Below are positions 61,015 through 64,000 of a stretch of 64,000 nucleotides of DNA, piece by piece. Every line of letters starts with the position of its first letter. Positions within the stretch are counted from its first letter, which is position 1. The notes beneath the pieces were generated by a model. The model was given only the letters and a program-made list of their open reading frames with translations, was not told where the DNA came from and did no database searches. Both the position numbers and the translations under genes were made by a program. The DNA is from Streptomyces sp. AP-93 (GTDB lineage: Bacteria > Actinomycetota > Actinomycetes > Streptomycetales > Streptomycetaceae), in contig NZ_JALGBX010000007.1 in NCBI RefSeq assembly GCF_022808175.1, positions 62,001-126,000 of the forward strand. Reading direction: 5' to 3'.

Positions 61015-61965
61015 TTAGGTCGTCCGGCCCCTTTTTGGCCCATCGGGCCGCTGAGTCACCGCGATGCAGACGAGCACCGCGCAGGCGGCGACGGGCGCGG
61101 CCGGGGACAGGCGTTCGCCGAGCAGCAGCACCGACCACAGCAGGGTCAGCAGCGGCTGCGCGAGCTGGAGCTGGCTGGCGCGGGCCGCGCCGATCTCGGC
61201 CATGCCCCGGTACCAGACGAAGAGGCCGAGGAACGAGGAGCCGACCGCCACCCAGACGAGCCCGGCCACCCCGCGGCCGGTCGGATCGGCCGGTTCGTAC
61301 GCGAGCCCGAGCGCGGAGCCGGCCACGCCGATGGGCAGGCACAGCACCAGCGCCCAGGCGATCACCTGCCAGCCGGGCAGCAGCCGGGCCAGGCGCCCGC
61401 CCTCGGTGTACCCGGCGGCGCACACCAGCAGCGCGGCGAAGAGGAAGGCGTCGCCGGCCGAGAGGGCGCCGCCGCTCTGGGCCACGGTGAAGCCGAGGAC
61501 GACGACCGCGCCGGCGACGGCCGCGGCCCAGAACCGCCGGGAGGGCCGGGCTCCGGTGCGCAGCGAGGAGACGACCGCGGTGGTGAGCGGCAGCAGGCCG
61601 ACCACCACGGCGGCGTGCGAGGTGGTGGAGGTCTGCAGGGCGAGGGTGGTCAGCAGGGGGAAGCCGACGACCACACCGCCCGCGACGACCGCCAGCCCCG
61701 CCCAGTGGGCGCGGGCGGGCACCGGGACGCGCAGGGCCAGCAGGAAGGCTCCGGCCGTCAGGCCCGCGAGCAGACAGCGCAGGCCGAAGAGCGACCACGG
61801 GCCGAAGCTCTCCAGGCCCCACGCGGTGCCGGGGAAGGTCAGAGAGAAGGTGACGACTCCGGCCGCCGCGAGAGTGGTGCCCCCGAGGGCGGGCCGGGGC
61901 CGACGTGCCGCGGTACCTCGAACTGCTATCGCGTTCGGGAGAGTAGCGCTATTCTGTGCTGTCAT
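61015..61965 (-). CDS. EamA/DMT-family exporter
   Basis: A 316-residue membrane protein with ten hydrophobic segments in two EamA repeats; GTAWGLESFGPWSLFGLRCL and SSFLGLFVWYRGMAEIGAARA are the typical end-of-repeat segments. Such proteins export amino acids or other metabolites. It is divergent from a MocR regulator, and the two ATG codons overlap within CATG (61963-61966), so each promoter must lie inside the coding sequence of the other. This pairing suggests that MocR controls it. Confidence 0.88.
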   Translation of the reverse strand: MTAQNSATLPNAIAVRGTAARRPRPALGGTTLAAAGVVTFSLTFPGTAWGLESFGPWSLFGLRCLLAGLTAGAFLLALRVPVPARAHWAGLAVVAGGVVVGFPLLTTLALQTSTTSHAAVVVGLLPLTTAVVSSLRTGARPSRRFWAAAVAGAVVVLGFTVAQSGGALSAGDAFLFAALLVCAAGYTEGGRLARLLPGWQVIAWALVLCLPIGVAGSALGLAYEPADPTGRGVAGLVWVAVGSSFLGLFVWYRGMAEIGAARASQLQLAQPLLTLLWSVLLLGERLSPAAPVAACAVLVCIAVTQRPDGPKRGRTT

Positions 61966-63397
61966 GTACGAGCGTAGCAGTGTGGCGGAACTGGCGGAAT
62001 CCCTTCGAGTCGAGCTCGACCGCTACTCGGTGGGTGGAAAGCTCCCGTCGAGCCGGGCCCTGGTCGAGCAGTACCGGGTCAGCCCCGTCACCGTCTCCCG
62101 GGCCCTCGCCCAGCTCGCCGCCGAAGGCCTGGTGGTCACCCGCCCCGGCGCCGGCGTCTACCGCGCGCAGCCCCGTACGCAGGCCCCCGCGCCCGGCGAC
62201 ACCTCCTGGCAGGCCGTCGCCCTGAGCGCCGAGGACTCCGGCGAGGTGGTGCCGCGCTCCGTGGACGCCTCCGGGGTGCTGGTCACCCTGGCCGCCCCGC
62301 CCGCCGGGGTCATCGAACTGCACAGCGGCTACCTGCACTCGGTGCTCCAGCCCGAGCGGGCCATGGCGGCGGCCCTCGCCCGGGCCGGCCGGCGGCCCGG
62401 AGTGTGGGGGCGGCCGCCCGTGGAGGGCCTGGCGGAACTGCGGGACTGGTTCGCCCGCGAGATCGGTGGCGCGGTCGCGGCCGGGGACGTCCTGGTGACC
62501 GCGGGCGGCCAGAGCGCGCTCGCCACCGCACTGCGGGCGCTCGCACCGCCCGGGGCGCCGATCCTCGTCGAATCCCCGACCTATCCGGGACTGCTGGCCA
62601 TCGCGCGGGCCGCCGGCTGCCGGCCGGTGCCCGTCCCGGTGGACGCGGACGGGGTCCGGCCGGAGCTGCTGGCCGCCGCCTTCGAAGCGACCGGGGCGCG
62701 GGTGTTCGTATGCCAGCCGCTGTTCCAGAACCCGACCGGGGCCGTCCTGTCCGGCGAGCGGCGGGGAGAGGTGCTGCGGATCGCGCGCGCCGCCGGGGCG
62801 TTCGTGCTGGAGGACGACTACGCGCGGTCCCTGGCCCACGAGGACTCGGGCCCGCTGCCCGCGCCGCTCGCCGCCGAGGACCCGGACGGGGTGGTCGTCC
62901 ACGTGCGGTCGCTGACCAAGGTCACCTCGCCCAGCCTGCGGGTGGGCGCCCTGGCGGCCCGGGGCCCGGTCTTCGACCGGCTGCGCGCCATCCAGGTCGT
63001 GGACAGCTTCTTCGTGCCCCGGCCGCTCCAGGAAGCCGCCCTGGAACTGGTCGGCGCGCCCGCCTGGCCGCGCCACCTCAAGGCCGTCGCCGCCGAGCTG
63101 CGCCACCGCCGGGACGTGCTCACGGGGGCGCTGCGGCGGGAGCTGCCGGAGCTGGAGGTGCCCCATCCGCCGCGCGGCGGCTACCAGTTGTGGGCGCGGC
63201 CCGGCGGGGGCGGCGACGACGCGGCCTTCGTGGCGGCCGCCCTGCGGGCCGGGGTCGCGGTCGCGCCGGGACGGCCGTACTTCTGCGCGGAACCGCCCGG
63301 TCCGTTCGTCCGGCTGAGCTTCGCCGGGGTGTCCGGCGCGGGCGAGCTGACCGAGGCCGTCCGGCGGCTGCGGTCCGGGCTTCGTCTCGACGCTTGA
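61964..63397 (+). CDS. MocR/PdxR-type GntR regulator with aminotransferase domain
   Basis: A 477-residue chimeric regulator. The winged helix at about 1-72 (VAELAESLRVELDRYSVGGK, SPVTVSRALAQLAAEGLVV) is linked to a fold-type I aminotransferase domain (about 110-470) with NPTGAVLSG, EDDYARSL and PLP Lys319 in RSLTKVTSPSLRVG. Family members sense PLP or amino acids. The start ATG overlaps the ATG of the divergent exporter. TATTCT 8 nt upstream would give a leaderless transcript. Confidence 0.9.
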   Translation: MYERSSVAELAESLRVELDRYSVGGKLPSSRALVEQYRVSPVTVSRALAQLAAEGLVVTRPGAGVYRAQPRTQAPAPGDTSWQAVALSAEDSGEVVPRSVDASGVLVTLAAPPAGVIELHSGYLHSVLQPERAMAAALARAGRRPGVWGRPPVEGLAELRDWFAREIGGAVAAGDVLVTAGGQSALATALRALAPPGAPILVESPTYPGLLAIARAAGCRPVPVPVDADGVRPELLAAAFEATGARVFVCQPLFQNPTGAVLSGERRGEVLRIARAAGAFVLEDDYARSLAHEDSGPLPAPLAAEDPDGVVVHVRSLTKVTSPSLRVGALAARGPVFDRLRAIQVVDSFFVPRPLQEAALELVGAPAWPRHLKAVAAELRHRRDVLTGALRRELPELEVPHPPRGGYQLWARPGGGGDDAAFVAAALRAGVAVAPGRPYFCAEPPGPFVRLSFAGVSGAGELTEAVRRLRSGLRLDA

Positions 63398-63428
63398 CCC
63401 CGTGCGGCACACGGCTCACCATCGCCGC

Positions 63429-64000
63429 ATGCATGTTCGGGTTTCGCTAGTCGCAGCAGCCCGTGGTACCTCGCTGCTCGCCGAGCGCTTCGACGACGAC
63501 CGCCCTCTCGACGTGGACGGCTGGCGCGCGGTGGAATCCGCCGCGCGCGGGCTCGTGCCGCTGGGCTCGGCCGAGCTCCGCTACTGTTCGCCGACCTCGC
63601 GCAGCCGGGCCACCGGGACCGCCCTCGGCTACGCCCCGATGGCACAGCCCGCGCTGCGGGAGTGCGACATGGGCTACTGGCGCGGACTCACCCTGGCCGA
63701 GGTGGCGGCCCGGGACCCCGCGGCCGTGGACCTCTGGCTCACCGATCCGCACGCAGCGCCGCACGGCGGGGAGTCCCTCCTCGCCTTCATCGCCCGGATC
63801 GGCGGCTGGCTCGACACCCGGCCGGCCGACGACGGCGGAGCGATCGTGGCGGTGGCGGAGCCGTCGGTGGTCCGGGCGGCCCTCGTGTACGCCCTGAACG
63901 CCCCGCCGCTGACGTACTGGAACGTGGACGTCCGCCCCCTGTCCACGCTCACCCTCGCCGGACGGCCGCGGAGCTGGCACCTCTCCCTCCAGGCGCCCGT
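63429..64000 (+). CDS. Histidine-phosphatase-fold protein, catalytic residues missing (partial)
   Basis: 190 residues, cut by the right edge. The pattern fits the phosphoglycerate-mutase-like histidine phosphatase family: RYCSPTSRSRATGTALGY, CDMGYWRGLTLAEVAARDP, HGGESLLAFIARIGGWLD and AIVAVAEPSVVRAALVYAL. The RHG nucleophile motif is replaced by AARGTS near residues 10-15, and the usual SHG second-histidine site by AEPSV, so both catalytic histidines are absent. The ATG has no strong ribosome-binding site. It is probably a pseudo-phosphatase or a binding protein. Confidence 0.8.
   Translation, partial: MHVRVSLVAAARGTSLLAERFDDDRPLDVDGWRAVESAARGLVPLGSAELRYCSPTSRSRATGTALGYAPMAQPALRECDMGYWRGLTLAEVAARDPAAVDLWLTDPHAAPHGGESLLAFIARIGGWLDTRPADDGGAIVAVAEPSVVRAALVYALNAPPLTYWNVDVRPLSTLTLAGRPRSWHLSLQAP

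Overview
This is a high-GC, densely coded segment of an actinomycete chromosome, almost certainly Streptomyces. The evidence is very strong G/C bias at third codon positions, many GTG starts, a complete Pup-proteasome locus, PafB/PafC regulators, TatA/TatC, an NsdA-like TPR regulator, and the Streptomyces-type intergenic repeats carrying the core CTCAAACGCCGG. I saw no tRNA, rRNA, CRISPR array, prophage or insertion sequence; the window looks like conserved chromosomal core with a few accessory insertions.

Layout. 0-5 kb: a NarL-type response regulator, a RecB-family Fe-S nuclease, a membrane metalloprotease with CBS domains, tRNA m1A58 methyltransferase TrmI, a small exported protein and a ferredoxin. 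5.5-19.7 kb: the Pup-proteasome region: ARC/Mpa ATPase, Dop, Pup (ending GGQ), an endonuclease VII-like HNH protein that overlaps prcB, prcB, prcA, an inserted LacI regulator/MFS pair, PafA, two FKBP prolyl isomerases, and PafB/PafC. 20-22.4 kb: tatA, tatC and a lipid-kinase-like gene. 22.5-27 kb: helicase HelY, a TetR regulator and an RluA-type pseudouridine synthase. 27-34 kb: an exported serine hydrolase, a siderophore-interacting flavoprotein behind an iron-box-like site, a 5'-3' exonuclease, an XRE-cupin regulator, a metal-receptor-fold protein, and a TDT-family carrier divergent from a LysR regulator.

34.7-41.6 kb looks like one catabolic module for an amine, most likely ethanolamine, routed through gamma-glutamyl intermediates: permease, glutamine-synthetase-like ligase (GlnA4 type), short-chain dehydrogenase, aldehyde dehydrogenase and class-I-amidotransferase-like hydrolase under a FadR-type regulator. 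A 22-bp motif, CAATGGTT-N8-TACCTT, occurs once at each of the two promoter regions of this module.

41.6-47.7 kb: an exported HAD phosphatase, a PLP-fold aldolase/deaminase, a mycosin-like protease with its membrane partner, and SseB- and DUF1844-family genes. 47.7-55.7 kb: translation genes: infC with a long attenuator-like leader and a probable AUC start, rpmI, rplT, an rRNA methyltransferase, a sensor kinase, and pheS-pheT. 56-64 kb: an NsdA-like regulator, a Nudix hydrolase, 3-hydroxybutyryl-CoA dehydrogenase, a Tat-exported glycoside-hydrolase-like protein, a DUF1918 protein, an EamA exporter and MocR regulator whose start codons overlap head to head, and a partial histidine-phosphatase-fold gene that lacks both catalytic histidines.

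The main regulatory link I see: pafB-pafC, encoding the actinobacterial DNA-damage activator, lies in this window, and PafBC-type promoter elements (TGTCRGTG-N8-TAnnnT) stand directly in front of the RecB-family nuclease and helY, two DNA-processing genes also in this window.
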